The translations under genes and the position numbers were made by a program. The notes under the pieces were generated by a model. That model saw nothing but the letters and a program-made list of their open reading frames with translations. It did not search any database and was not told the origin of the DNA. Shown one piece after another: positions 11,516 through 22,631 of a stretch of 64,000 nucleotides of DNA (position 1 is the first letter of the stretch; each line of letters begins with the position of its first letter). The stretch is from contig OX235262.1 of the NCBI GenBank assembly GCA_944472135.2, positions 38,429,804 to 38,493,803 of the forward strand, in the 5' to 3' direction. Source of the stretch: Trichobilharzia regenti (lineage: Eukaryota > Platyhelminthes > Trematoda > Strigeidida > Schistosomatidae).

Positions 11516-11884
11516 AAGCGTCCGTACTAGGAGCCTATATGTTAACCGAGGTCCAATATTTCGGTCCACTTAAACAATGAGAAGGTCAAAAATGATTTAA
11601 AAACGACAAGGTCACCTTTGCGTATAAAATTTGGTTGTATCAAAGACGTTAATGAAATGATGTATTTACAAGGAGATTTAATAATACGAGTTTATTTTCA
11701 CTATTTCAGGTTCTCTGTAATCATAATCTACTGGTAGTTGGATACACTTAAACTGTTCTCTAGACAGCTGATGTGCATCACTCAGTTTTAGTAGTGACTG
11801 AGCTACGACCTCTAAAATTTGGTGGTGAATACGCTGGTATGGTTATAAGTCACGAAGTTAACGTCAGTCCCTACAAGATTTCAG
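11516..11884. other. No feature recognised
   Basis: AT-rich spacer between the RTE tail and a PLE endonuclease fragment. No motif or repeat match found. Confidence 0.5.
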
Positions 11885-12236
11885 ATAAGAATAACTGCTA
11901 AATGTCGAAAAAGTACGGAACCAATAAATTCAGTCCCCTTCTCACCGACTCAAATTGCACATATCAGTTTGAGGGTGTTTGTGGATGCAGGTACATAGGT
12001 CTTACAGAAAGGTGACTGTCTACTTGCATGATGGAGCATTTGCCAAGGTAAAATTTCAAAAAGAAAGCATCTTGTAGACTATGGTTATGATTATGACGCT
12101 GTCAAGTCATTCACTATTGTCAAGAGACAAGAAAACAGGAAGATGATTGCAACTGAGGAAGCTTGTTGATTTAGAGTTGGTAAACCAGATCTTTGTGTAC
12201 GAAAGGAAGTGGTTGTCACTCTGAGTCTACCATGGT
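11885..12236 (+). pseudogene. PLE GIY-YIG endonuclease fragment
   Basis: Reads CTYQFEGVCGCRYIGLTER, keeping the Cys spacing and the YIG of the GIY-YIG core, then a stop at the next position. Later in shifted frames come KPDLCVRKEVVVTLSLPW and the natural stop at 12236. The sequence after it (to about 12560) is AT-rich with ATT triplets, probably the element's 3' untranslated end. A hydrophobic 80-codon frame there (12193-12435) is a low-complexity artefact. Confidence 0.8.
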
Positions 12237-12599
12237 AATACGTTTAACTTATTCACTGTTATTATTATTAATATTTTTAACACTTTACCTTTTATTATTA
12301 TTATTCCTTATTCATTTAGGACTATCTTTCATCAGTAGCATCATCCTAACTTGTTTTACCATTATTATTATTACTGTTATTATTATTAATATTACTCAGT
12401 TCGAAATTCTAGATATATTTAAGTTTTTTCTGTGATGAATAATTGTATACCTAAGTGATGTAACTGAACAGTGATATATTTTATCTTTATTTTGATCACT
12501 CATACTCCCTTCCTCATATCTACTTGAAAATGACATGAAAAACATTCCCGCGTGTCATTTATAATGAGTAATTGAATGTAATTTATTTGCTTATCAGTA

Positions 12600-13402
12600 T
12601 TATTATCTTCCAGTGTATTTCTTTCTTGTTTCATGACTTGCCTCACTCTGATGAAATAAACTTTGCTAAGCTTACCGATGATCTAACTATTTCAATGTCT
12701 GTTAACTCCCACCTTGACTGTACTAAGATGAGCAGCTTTCTATCAGGAATTAGCAAATGGTCTTCGTGTAACGGCCTCAAACTAAATCCTTCCAAATGTC
12801 AGACTGTTCATTTCAGTTTCCGATGTAAAAGAAAGTTAAATGAAGCTGTTGGTTCCTATGACCCTTGCAAAATTGGTGACACTGATATAGAAATCAAGTA
12901 TGAATTTAAGTATCTTGGATTAATTCTTTCTTTTGACCTATCCTGCTCTTTCCATGTCTCAGCGGTTCTTAAAAGAATATTTCGTCTGACTTTTTACACA
13001 CTTGATATGATTATGAGCAATAGTTTGTGCTCGAAACGTCATCAGTTAATATAACTGTACAACACTGTGTGATTTAATAAAAATAAAGTCTTATCCATAA
13101 TGGAGTTATACTCTACCACAGTGCCCAAGTTTTATACTTATATCGAAGTTAAGGCACTCACGCATAACTCAACCCCTCCTTCTACACTTCGTTAACTTGT
13201 GCATCTTACCTTTTCTTCGTACTCTTTGCCCTTATTCTTTCCTGGATTGCTTAAGAAAGACTATGTCGTACTTCGTAGAACTCTGAAGACTGTCAGTAGG
13301 ACGAGTGATATCCCATTGGGCCACATCGTTGACATTTTCTTTGGTAGGCTCTTGATGTGATGCAAAAAATTTGCTAAAGGAATTTAGTCAGACTGTGAGA
13401 AT
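12600..13402 (+). pseudogene. CR1-like LINE RT fragment, split by a hammerhead-like insert
   Basis: RT palm/thumb part: FHDLPHSDEINFAKLTDDL, where the catalytic FADD has become LTDD, then WSSCNGLKLNPSKCQTVHFS and KYEFKYLGLILS up to KRIFRLTF. The reading then breaks at 12994, and CR1 sequence resumes at about 13140 (AAGGCACTCACGC), running to AGTCAGACTGTGAG at 13402. The minus-strand element at 50405-52560 shows the uninterrupted order, so 12994-13140 is an insertion. Confidence 0.85.
12994..13140 (+). mobile_element. Solo PLE-D-type 3' end with hammerhead-like fold, inserted in CR1
   Basis: Contains CTTGATATGATTATGAGCA, loop, TGCTCGAAACGTCATCAGT and ends CACAGTGCCCAAGTTTTATA. The same roughly 140-base unit ends the PLE-D copy at 20640-21850 and lies in both arms of the one at 25508-26400. 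Here it stands alone in foreign sequence. Confidence 0.75.
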
Positions 13403-14129
13403 CCATCAAATCAATGTGCACCGTGATGGCGAGCTAGCTAGAATGATAGGCACATTACAACCTGACTGATAGAATTCAGTCTACACCAATCAGAGGACTA
13501 GACGCATTACACTAGTTACTGGTGTCAAATCAAACTATATCATTTTGTAAACATGGTATACATCTTTAAGCCCTGATATAAAATTGTTATTTATTCCATC
13601 AAGAGTTATTTTTTACTGTACCAGAGAATATGATCTACCAATTTCTAACTGTATTAAATCCTAGACACTGGTTGGTGACAAGAAGATAGTACGATATGTA
13701 CCGATGATCGATATGAGAAGATGGAAGCCATTCACATTAAACAGCTTAGTTGACTAAACATATCAGGGTGATCTAAATACCCTGCTGTCACTTAGACAAC
13801 TACGGGTCAGCACGCAACTGGATTGATTCAGCTCTAAGAATCGTCTAATACTAATAAGCACTAAGCAACTGTTTTATCCTAGTTTGAAATTGAATTTAGG
13901 AGAGACTGTGCCCGAAGTCGTGGGATAATAAAGCAATTCTGTCATTTGGTTGAAACCCATTGTCATGTGGTACGGATTGTTTGTTTGCTTGTGAAATCTT
14001 GCTACCGCAACTTGGGCCATTTCACTTTGTCTAAAACTGGTAAATGAAACTATATAACAACTATTATACAGCGATGAAAACACAAAGCTGAATAATCAAC
14101 TTGAATAGAATTCATAGAATTATTTCTAA
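13403..14129. other. Mostly unassigned; small Sm-alpha-like scrap near 13860-13892
   Basis: The only match is CAACTGTTTTATCCTAGTTTG, the complement of the family's stem II to GAAAC region. Nothing else is recognised. Confidence 0.4.
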
Positions 14130-15425
14130 CGATATAATTCCAATTTATTAATCAAATAAATGAACACATATAAGGAACATCAAATGGGTCTCCAATAAAA
14201 GCATTAATGGCTAATGCTGCAATGCGTCGGTGGCACAGTGGTTAGGACTCTCGCCGACCATGCACATGGTCCGAGGTTCAAGCCCACGCCGACGCACACC
14301 TGATATCTATGGTCGGCCTGCGAATTTTGGGCCACCGATATCCACACTGAAAATTCCATGCTTGTGCCAAAAATACAGTGTGGAATCAAGCTGTAATCAA
14401 AAATTAAAAATAAAAAATAATTCAACCCCAAATCTACATACTCTTTGTTGGTGATACGTTCGTAATAATTGAAAAAAATAATTCGGAAAACACCCACAAG
14501 TTAATGAAACAAAAGAAGAAAAAAAGAATTAGACAAAGAAATTCCATCCATAGACGTCTTAATCGAGAGATCTAACACAGGAAATTTATAAACACAGGTA
14601 TATAGAAAGTCAATAAATACCGACTAAATACTCACCTATAGTAGTAATAACCCAATCACCCACAAAAGAAACTGTGTGCATACATTGTTTAAAAGAGTTC
14701 AAACGCACTGTAGCACTCCAGGGCTGAATAAAAAGGAAGAAAAATGCTTACTAGCTGTTTTCAAAAAGAATGAACACTAATCCAGTCACACCAAAAATGC
14801 TTAAACTCAGGTCGTAATACAGACAGGAAACCATCATCGAAGACCACAAGAAAGTTGGTTCTACAATATATATGAGAAATACAGCTGGATTACTAAAGAT
14901 GGCACACAAGGCAGCCAGCACAATCCCTTCATTTGATACATTGCAGACTGAAAGATCCAACAGACAAAGAAGGTAAGTTCGACACTTATTACAAAATAAA
15001 TTGTATGACGTGCAATAAAAAATTACATCGGTCAAAGTGGGCATCGCCTTCGTGTCCGAATCCGATAACATAAACTGGCTGTGAGAAGATACGATATGTA
15101 TTTTTTAAATCGATGCGTGTAGATAATTTTGGACCTTGGTTTGACTGGGATTATGTAGAATCTTAAAAAGAGGAAACACCAAAATGAATTCAGGAAATTC
15201 CTAGAAGCCTGGTACTCAAGTGCATTAGCAATAAACAAACGCCTTATTTTAGACCTAATTTATCATCTAATAGAAGTAAATCACGTAGCAAGAAAGTCTG
15301 AATTCCAAGTGAATAAAAATGATCAGTGGAGATGTAAATTAACAACCAGTCACAACAGTGGTTGCCAGGATATGCAATATGCGATTCATAGAAAATTTGA
15401 ATAAGTCCACTTTAAACTAAAATGT
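14130..15425 (+). pseudogene. PLE-B RT/endonuclease remnant, split by SINE-A
   Basis: Before the SINE: GTSNGSPIKALMA, the decayed GTPMGSPISGLLA motif of the family copy at 57736. After it: FVGDTFVIIEKNNSE, where YVDD has become FVGD. Then come QVYRKSINTD (the RKPT-type motif), NNPITHKRNCVHTLFKRVQ, YIGQSGHRLRVRIR of the GIY-YIG domain, and FLEAWYSSALAINKRLILD near the C-terminus. Stops and frameshifts are many, so it is inactive. It lies upstream of the channel gene in the same orientation; no functional link is visible. Confidence 0.85.
14221..14425 (+). mobile_element. SINE-A copy inside PLE-B
   Basis: Complete head and body with a short A-rich tail (AAATTAAAAATAAAA). Interrupts the RT between the GSP motif and the catalytic motif. 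Confidence 0.9.
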
Positions 15426-15429
15426 GTGT

Positions 15430-15461
15430 CGTAGATGTTGTCCAAAAGGACAACGGTAGTT
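15430..15461 (+). ncRNA. Decayed hammerhead-like element after PLE-B
   Basis: GTAGATGTTGTCCAAAAGGACAACGGTAG. The seven-base stem GTTGTCC/GGACAAC is perfect, but the flanking core is changed from CTGAAGA...GAAAG. It sits at the same relative place as the better copies at 44141 and 56437. Confidence 0.5.
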
Positions 15462-15748
15462 TAGCAATTAAATCAACCCGTTCACAAAACTCAACTAAAT
15501 CAATACATACTTAATGTGCCCAAATATTTCCTCGAATTCACCGCTATTACCATAAGTCATCCTTAAAAACCTTTCAATAAATTTTTTCGGCAATTAAATT
15601 ACATGCCGATTATCTCCCGGAAATTTGATTGGTTGACTGTATTGTGACTAACAATTGGTTAATTGTTGCCAATAAATTAAATTCGGTATTTTCCATTAGT
15701 ATACTATTTCTTATCTATAGTTAATTCAAAATTTGGAGCTTTAATAAT
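15462..15748. other. Upstream region of the channel gene
   Basis: AT-rich, with no repeat match and no clear TATA or splice signal. It should hold the 5' untranslated region and promoter of the channel gene, but nothing specific can be marked. Confidence 0.4.
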
Positions 15749-17632
15749 ATGAAAAAGCATAAAACAAAACAAACCACTGATAATAACAATTCAAAACATG
15801 CAGTCAAATTCAAACCTTCCTCCCAGTCTACTTTTCCTCAAAAGAAATCTTCAAAACTATGCTCAAGAAGTTGTGGATACTGTTCACCTAAATTTGCATT
15901 CGATCTTTTCTGTAGTTGTACAAGTGTACGTGGAATGGCTAAAATTCGTCGTGGACCTAAAGTACTGCGTATAATGTGGTTAACATTTGTACTGAGTATG
16001 ACATTTCTTTTGTTGAGTGCAACTGCATTATTAATTAAAGACTTTTTAAACTATGATGTTAGTGTGCATACACAACTAATAATTGATAATCCTTCACCAT
16101 TTCCAGCGTTAACAGTCTGTCATCAACCACCATTTTCATATGAAGCCTATAAATTGTGGAATCAGTCAAAAATATTATCACCTTCAAAGTATAATCTATA
16201 CATGCGAAAGTTAATTCTTAATGCGTTACACGAAAATGACATTGGCTCAGCTAGTTCAATATGGAGTTATGATAGTTTAAGTGTCTACTATCAAAACTTA
16301 AATTATGAAGAATCCTTAAGTCTAGGTCATACTCCAGCAATATTTTTAAACTGTATGAGGATGTTTTCACATATGTCTGCTTTTGAAGACAATTGTACAT
16401 TGCTGACTGGCTATCGAATCAAGCGCCTGTCACATCATCAATATTTAAACTGTTATACTTTTGAACCCATAAATGCATATGATGCGAACGAAACAACCTT
16501 TCTAAGTCTAATTGTTGGTATGGGTCCCAAAGATAAAGATATAGACTTACAGCAAGCATTTCTACCAGATGTATTCGAACAAGCTCGTGGTCTTCGTGTT
16601 GTTATCCATGAGGCTGGTACAATGCCTGATTTAGAAAAGAATGGAATACACGTGGAACCTGGAAAGCTCAATGAAATCAACTATGAACCGGTTAGATGGA
16701 AAAAGTTAAACACACCAAAACGACCGTGTATAAGACCAAATGAATCCCATCAGTACTTCGACTTAAATGAAAGATATAATTATACGCATACTCAGTGTCT
16801 GTTGGTACATCAACAAATGGAAATTATGAAAAACTGTCATTGCATATATGTTATGCATCCGAGACTAGTACTACCAAATGACAATCTACCCTATTGTGGT
16901 AGACTATGGCCTCAACTAAATCAAAGTGAATTTATTAACAAAATTCATTGTCTTGGAAAATTCTTAGACAATTCAGTGAAGCAAAAATACGATGGACAAG
17001 CATGTTTTCCACGTTGTGAATTCTATGATTATGAAAGCACAACATCAGTTACAAAATGGCGTGCTTACCCATGGCAACTGTATTGGTTACGTGTACAAAA
17101 TCAAGCAGCTCAATGGTTGTTAAATTATCAATACACCTATCCTAGTAGAAATATTACTCATACAGCGGCATATAAATTATGGGAATTCTATTTGAAATAT
17201 CCAGATTTAACACATTTACCTCGGAAAAGTGGGCTGTTCAGTGGTTCAAGTAATAAATCGCTTGAAATCTCATCATTACTACCGAAATGGCCACCAGAAG
17301 ACTTGGATTTAGATAGTGAGGATTTTGCCTATGTTATATTAAAACGTAAATCACAGAATACAGTTGAAAAGAATGAAAAATTAGTGCTAAGTTTGTATGT
17401 ACTTGTTAGTCGAATCGGTGGTCTATGCTCATTGACAATCGGATTGACCGCAGCATTTTTTGTCGAGCTATTTGAATTTGGATATTTATTGCATGTAAAT
17501 TCAATGAAAAAGTCTACTATCGTTGAAACTCCGAGGTGTGTAGACCTGCATGAATTACAACAGACAGAACAACAAGGTAATTCTTGTATACAATCTCAAT
17601 CAAATTCATCTGAGTGTCGAGATAAACTTTGA
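15749..17632 (+). CDS. DEG/ENaC-family (amiloride-sensitive-type) sodium channel subunit, single exon
   Basis: Predicted plasma-membrane cation channel subunit of 627 aa, about the usual family length. The family forms trimeric, often peptide- or acid-gated Na+ channels; the ligand here is unknown. Seen in the protein: a basic, Cys-containing N-terminus; TM1 at about residues 72-96; the post-TM1 signature FPALTVC at 118-124; a large extracellular domain with N-glycosylation sequons and Cys-rich blocks (for example CHCIYVMHP and ACFPRCEFYDYE); and TM2 at about 545-582 with SRIGGL and a Glu-containing ELFEF end; then a tail of about 45 residues. The first Met is chosen because an in-frame TAA lies 27 bases upstream (15722-15724). 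Two family landmarks are unusual: the pre-TM1 His-Gly is Arg61-Gly62, and the filter G/S-x-S is Gly565-Leu566-Thr567. The frame is uninterrupted, with no intron visible. A retrogene is possible, but no poly-A tract or flanking repeats are seen. Confidence 0.93.
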   Translation: MKKHKTKQTTDNNNSKHAVKFKPSSQSTFPQKKSSKLCSRSCGYCSPKFAFDLFCSCTSVRGMAKIRRGPKVLRIMWLTFVLSMTFLLLSATALLIKDFLNYDVSVHTQLIIDNPSPFPALTVCHQPPFSYEAYKLWNQSKILSPSKYNLYMRKLILNALHENDIGSASSIWSYDSLSVYYQNLNYEESLSLGHTPAIFLNCMRMFSHMSAFEDNCTLLTGYRIKRLSHHQYLNCYTFEPINAYDANETTFLSLIVGMGPKDKDIDLQQAFLPDVFEQARGLRVVIHEAGTMPDLEKNGIHVEPGKLNEINYEPVRWKKLNTPKRPCIRPNESHQYFDLNERYNYTHTQCLLVHQQMEIMKNCHCIYVMHPRLVLPNDNLPYCGRLWPQLNQSEFINKIHCLGKFLDNSVKQKYDGQACFPRCEFYDYESTTSVTKWRAYPWQLYWLRVQNQAAQWLLNYQYTYPSRNITHTAAYKLWEFYLKYPDLTHLPRKSGLFSGSSNKSLEISSLLPKWPPEDLDLDSEDFAYVILKRKSQNTVEKNEKLVLSLYVLVSRIGGLCSLTIGLTAAFFVELFEFGYLLHVNSMKKSTIVETPRCVDLHELQQTEQQGNSCIQSQSNSSECRDKL

Positions 17633-18289
17633 TCTATTATTACCTCGTTTGTTTTCATGGTTTTTCTATGCAAACATTGAACGATGTATATTTTCATTTA
17701 CACAATGGCAGATAATCTAAATATTACTTCTACCTTCTTTTTTTTACATGTATGAATAGATGTCTTTCTTCTAAACACCAATTAGTAGTATGCATTAGTT
17801 TTGTAAAAAAAATTACTTACACCTATGAACTATTGAAAACAATCAAGGTAACATGATTTGTACATTTTTCATCTTATTCATATTTATAATTAAGTTGCAT
17901 AGTAATTCATGTGTATATATGTATTTCAAATGAAGAAGTATGATACTTTTGAAATGTTTTAAATTTGGATAGAAAAAAAACCAAGTCATATTCTTGACCC
18001 ATTATGCTATGTTAAAATGAATTAATTCTGTTTTTGAAACAGTATTTCTTAGAAAAACCAGAACATATGAATAAACATCTTCATAGTGTTAACCTGTTTA
18101 ACTACTGAGTTAACTGACTGATCATGACAGAAAGTTAAGGTCAGTGTTATAATATTGAGGGTAATTGCAATACGATCCCTACACCTGTATTCATAATTCT
18201 GTGTTTTTTGTTAACGAGATCATTTTAGAACGGAAGGGTATGTGCAAATTATCTCCCTCTGTTAAACTGATTATTACTGAAATATTAGT
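17633..18289. other. Likely 3' untranslated region and spacer
   Basis: AT-rich with no open frame. The AATAAA near 18070 is the best candidate end of the channel transcript. Confidence 0.4.
18069..18075 (+). promoter_or_regulatory. Possible polyadenylation signal of the channel gene
   Basis: An AATAAA hexamer lies about 440 bases after the channel stop codon in AT-rich sequence with no better gene boundary before it. Such hexamers are common by chance in this composition, so the assignment is tentative. No promoter elements upstream of 15749 could be recognised. Confidence 0.3.
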
Positions 18290-18450
18290 ATTGTTATTCC
18301 CTTGAGTTCCGAGTGCGATATAGGGTTTCAGCAACACATCTCTACTTTTCCTATCTTCTGCCGATCCCTTCAGCTTGGAGTACGGTTACCTACAATCTCT
18401 CATCTCCTCCTCACACGATCTCCTCCATTTCAGTAAACCTCGCCTAATTA
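18290..18450 (-). mobile_element. RTE-like 3' end fragment
   Basis: On the minus strand it ends AACCCTATATCGCACTCGG with a short AATAAC tail. The preceding block matches the RTE C-terminal region seen at 46800-47000. Confidence 0.6.
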
Positions 18451-20639
18451 ACTAGCTCGCCAGTTTTCTAGCCGGTTCCAGGCCCGGGTAAAGAGCGAGA
18501 GTTGGGCGTATGTCTAGCAGCTCTACACCACTAAATCTTTCAAACCGTTAGAGAAACTTCAACACAGAAAAGTATATTAAAAATTGCTGAAATATACATG
18601 GTTGGTTTTATTTTGAGTAACGTGGTAATATTCTTAACCTGTAGTTTATCGTATCATGAATAACCTTCCGTGAATGAGGATTTCACTATGAAGTACACAT
18701 TGACAATTATTTTGAATGTTGACAAATGTCATAATCAGTCAAAAAATATCTGGTATTTAGTAATATTGAGGTCATCCTTCGTGTGAGGATCTACTAGATC
18801 ACTTCTGGTTTACGAAGACGTCCTGCAGAATGTGGCGGATACATGGAGTCGATTTAACAGTGTATGTCTTTAAGTAAGATAATTTATCAGTAGACTGCAC
18901 ACTTATTTTAGCAGAACAACCATATTTAATGAGTAGAGACAACTAATTTTATCTAAACAGCTTATATGTGTCACATTTGTTTCTTTTAGGAGTCTGAAAA
19001 ATTCCTAACTATTGTATAAAATGTGTGCCATTTGTGAAGTCGAGGATGAAAGCTTTTTGAGATTTATTTTATGAACTGTTGTATAATTGTGGCGGAAATA
19101 AAGATGAAGCCGTTTTGAAGGAATCTATTATTGCTAGGCCAGATATTATAGCATCTGTTAAGAATTCCCATAAATGACTTGCTTGATTAACAAAAATGAA
19201 CTACAATGACAAATGACATCGGTAAGGCGACGGTGAAGTAAAGGATTTTTTAGTGCAACTGTTAGACCAGCGGGGTAAAATAGGAATTCCCTTAGGTTTC
19301 TGTATGCATGGATGAAAAGGAAAGGACTTTGACTCTGAGTTCTCTGCTAAAGACCTAACGATAGAACATGAGGTTATCAGGAATAATAAAATTGGAAAGC
19401 AACGATTAATGTTTTCGAACAGAACTAAGATTTTTGTTTCTGAAGGCTAATATGCTTACAGATAGCTGGAAGGAGAGGTGCTTTGGATGCATACCGCGAT
19501 TCGAAAAAATCTACAGCGATAATCCAGGTCTACACTTTTAAAGTAGACAGTTAAGATTCATAATGAGTTTGATGTACCAGCCAATTGAGAAAGTTGCATA
19601 GGAAATTATGTTAACAGTTTGTTGAAAACTTGATAAGATGAATACCTCTTGACACTAGCATGTTACTCTGCTGTTTACTAAATGGAAGAGTATTAGTTTC
19701 TAAGTGAATCTAAATATGAATAGAGTACAATGTTCCTTTTAAAATACTACTGTTAAAAGAGTCCTCTTCAGTTAGTGAAAGTGAAACGTCGAGTATTGAT
19801 ATTCAGCGTCTATACATGGATTAGCGGATACTGAGGGAAATTGGAAAGTGTTTAATGCGCATATATTCGACCAATATAAATGTAAATGTTAATAGTCACG
19901 ACTTCATAGCTGTACGATACTTTATCCTTAATTATTAAGAGATGATAAGGAAGATTTTGTAGTTTGAGTGAATGATATTGGTGTAGTTCTATCCTCTTAG
20001 GTGGAAGGTATTATTACGAGGATTTCATAATCTGTTTTAGACAATATCAATGTCAAGTTCTAAATGATTCTGCAGATATACAAATTTTCGTAGCATTTTA
20101 GATCTTATGTGAATGACAGCAATGCACAAACCTCTAAAGTCAGAGAGTTTAGGCAGAATAACATAGACAATTCACAAATATCTTGATAAAATGTCTTTAT
20201 TTCACAACTGACGTAAGTTGAAAGTGCGAAATGGGCAGTTTTGACGTTAAACAGAAAGTACTGGCTAACATACACATACATACAAACTGAGTATTCTTAC
20301 TTCACGCTTCCCTTTTATTTTACTGATGTGAATCAAATAAACAGGCTTATTTTAGCGTTTTTCCATGTTTATTTGGTTTAGCAGTATTGTTATTCTGTTC
20401 GATCTTTAACCTTATTTGTTGAATATTTGCTAGCAGTGTGGACTTTAAGGAGTCATCATCTACATAAAATCGATCATAGCATCTATCCTTTCAAATAAAC
20501 AAGATGTAGATAGTTAGTCTTTATAAAAAACCATCGCATTCCAATGGATATTTAGACTTCGGTTTATCTCATCCGCTAACTGTTAAGGCTTAGTTAAGTG
20601 TCTAACAAACCGAGCAACAGCATTAAGTAGTACAACAAA
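18451..20639. other. No feature recognised
   Basis: About 2.2 kb of AT-rich DNA with stops in all frames and no match to the repeats elsewhere in the window. It could be intron, intergenic DNA or very old repeats. Confidence 0.5.
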
Positions 20640-20929
20640 AAACGCAAATGATAAAATGAAATAGATAGAAGAAGCGTTGGTGTCAAGTAATTATCCTATA
20701 AAATACATTAGAAATAACAAAAAAGGTTAAAAGCGAAATGAAAATAATGTAAAACTAATAATGAAAACAGAAATAAGAAAGAATAGAAAACATCTACAGT
20801 TTTACCATATAAGGAAAGGACATCTGAGATCCTACGTAGTATTCTGAATAAAGCAGGAATAAGAGTGGCATTTAAACCTACAAACTCATTCAGACACAAG
20901 CTCTGTCAGTTAAAGGACCCTGTAGGTCA

Positions 20930-21148
20930 ACCTGTGCGTCGGTGGCACAGTGGTTAGGACTCTCGCCGACCATGCACATGGTCCGGGTTAGAGCCCACAC
21001 CGGCGCACACCTGATATCTATGGTCGGCCTGCAAAATTTGGGCTACCGATATCCATGCTGAAAATTCCATACTTGTACAAAAATACAGTGTGTAATCAAG
21101 CTGTAAATCAAAAATCAAAATAAAAAATAAAAAAAAATAAAATATAAT
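20930..21148 (+). mobile_element. SINE-A copy inside PLE-D
   Basis: Complete, with the acceptor-stem-like ends (GTGCGTCGG/CCGGCGCAC) and a long tail of AAATAAAA units. It separates the PLE linker from the GIY-YIG core. Confidence 0.9.
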
Positions 21149-21701
21149 TTACCAAATGCCTTGCAATGACTATGGGGTCAACTACATAGGTTAAACTAGT
21201 AGATCAGATTGTTGGAACATAAGAATTTAGCTCAGGTTAGAATGATTGATCCCACGACGGTAAGTCACTTAGAAAAAGAAACTCAGCTATAGCACTGCAT
21301 GTATTAGCACACAACTACACAATACTTTGGGACAGAGTCAAAATTCTAAAAGGGAATGTAGGTAGGTGGAGATAGGGAGTGACTGATTACTGAATCCTGG
21401 TTCATTGAGTCTACACGCAGCACTTGCAACAGAGGAGACTCATTGCAAATACCGAAGGTATAGAAGATGTTACTGCCAGTCAAATTAGAGGATAATAAAT
21501 AATGTTAAGATGTATTCAATTCACATTATAACATTCTAACATGTTATTTATTTTACTATGAAAACATCTTATTCCCCATTCTATTGTATTTTATTGATAA
21601 CACTAATATTATTTATGAATGTACTCTATCTTATATTGATTTTCTTCGAATGTGTAATCAGATTTTACTCATGTATATAAATAATGCAAAAAAGTTGTGA
21701 G

Positions 21702-21756
21702 TACCTTGATATGATTATGAGTAGTAATAATTTGTACTCGAAATGTGGTCATCAGT
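21702..21756 (+). ncRNA. Hammerhead-like fold in PLE-D 3' end
   Basis: CCTTGATATGATTATGA precedes stem GAGTA/TACTC, then GAAATGTGGTCATCAGT. The stem sequence differs from the copies at 12997 and 26296 but stays paired. The 3' side is less canonical here (AAATGTGGTC). Confidence 0.5.
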
Positions 21757-21850
21757 AAATATTACTGTAAAACACTGTGTTATTTTATCAAAATAAAATA
21801 TTATCCATAATAGAGTTAAACTCTACCACGGTGCCCAAGTTTTTTTACTT

Positions 21851-22347
21851 ATACACAATGATAAACTTTATTAGACAAAGTAGAGTGCTATTATGTTACA
21901 AAATCTAATCATAACACTTCAGTTATATTTTTAAATTTATTGTTATTTCAATGTATTTCATGTTTTCGTACCAAATGTTACATTTACTGTATCAGGTGAA
22001 TAAGGTATCTTAGCAACATATTTATAATTTTACACTAGAACAGTTACTTTTATGATATGATATACAGAGTGATTTATTGATATAGGAAAGATCACTAATA
22101 TGAATTAGTGGGTAAATCAGATAACGGGGATAAAAACAAAATAACGAATACAAATATGAATTGAGTTAAGTAAGATGTATGACAGAAATTATAATTATGA
22201 TAAGGCGCTTTATTTGAATTTATCTACAGTATATATTTGTTTACTCTGAAATTTATTTAGCTAAGAAATATTAGGCCACGAAAAAAAAATCAACGATTGA
22301 TTACAGGATAAATGCATTTCCGTTTAACCTTATTTTTTCCTTCACAG
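21851..22347. other. No feature recognised
   Basis: AT-rich, with no repeat match. It would be intron if the exon candidate at 22348 is real. Confidence 0.4.
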
Positions 22348-22502
22348 AATATGTCTTCAATTCGTGTCACAAATACAAAAAGTATTTTTAAGCAGATTTA
22401 TCCTGCCTTAGGTCAAAATAAGAAGATGATTAACTCAAATGTTTCGCAAGTTGACTCCTTAGGAGATGAATTAAGCTCCTGTCTTAAAATGGAGTGTTCC
22501 AG
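22348..22502 (+). other. Candidate exon of an unidentified host gene
   Basis: A pyrimidine-rich run ending TTCCTTCACAG precedes it and CAG followed by GTTGTA ends it, fitting splice acceptor and donor. The frame between is open and reads NMSSIRVTNTKSIFKQIY and onward to KMECSR. I recognise no domain, and the donor is weak. Confidence 0.25.
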
Positions 22503-22608
22503 GTTGTAATCTTACTCTGCCAACTTCATCAGTTGTCACACATGGGGTGTGGCTCGTAGTCTAGTAGGTGAAAAGTCTGTCCAGAATAAGTGCGTTCTTA
22601 GTTAGTCT

Positions 22609-22631
22609 TGTGCGTCCGTGGCACAGCGGTG
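22609..22631 (+). mobile_element. SINE-A 5' stub
   Basis: GTGCGTCCGTGGCACAGCGG only. The rest of the SINE is absent. It abuts the left arm of the 1.45-kb inverted duplication. Confidence 0.55.

Larger units (their letters stand above)
20640..21850 (+). pseudogene. PLE-D remnant with its 3' end, split by SINE-A
   Basis: Linker between RT and endonuclease: TSEILRSILNKAGIRVAFKP and NSFRHKLCQLKDPVG. After the SINE, YQMPCNDYGVNYIG shows the GIY-YIG core, followed at once by a stop. Further endonuclease-like pieces lie in shifted frames (ALHVLAHNYTILWDRVKILK). The 3' untranslated part runs to a hammerhead-like fold at 21702-21756 and ends GGTGCCCAAGTTTT at about 21845. Only the 3' part of the element is present. 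Confidence 0.8.

Noticed and set aside
12193..12435. A small hydrophobic protein of 80 residues
   Set aside because: It starts inside a PLE endonuclease end and consists of ATT/TTA triplet low-complexity sequence.
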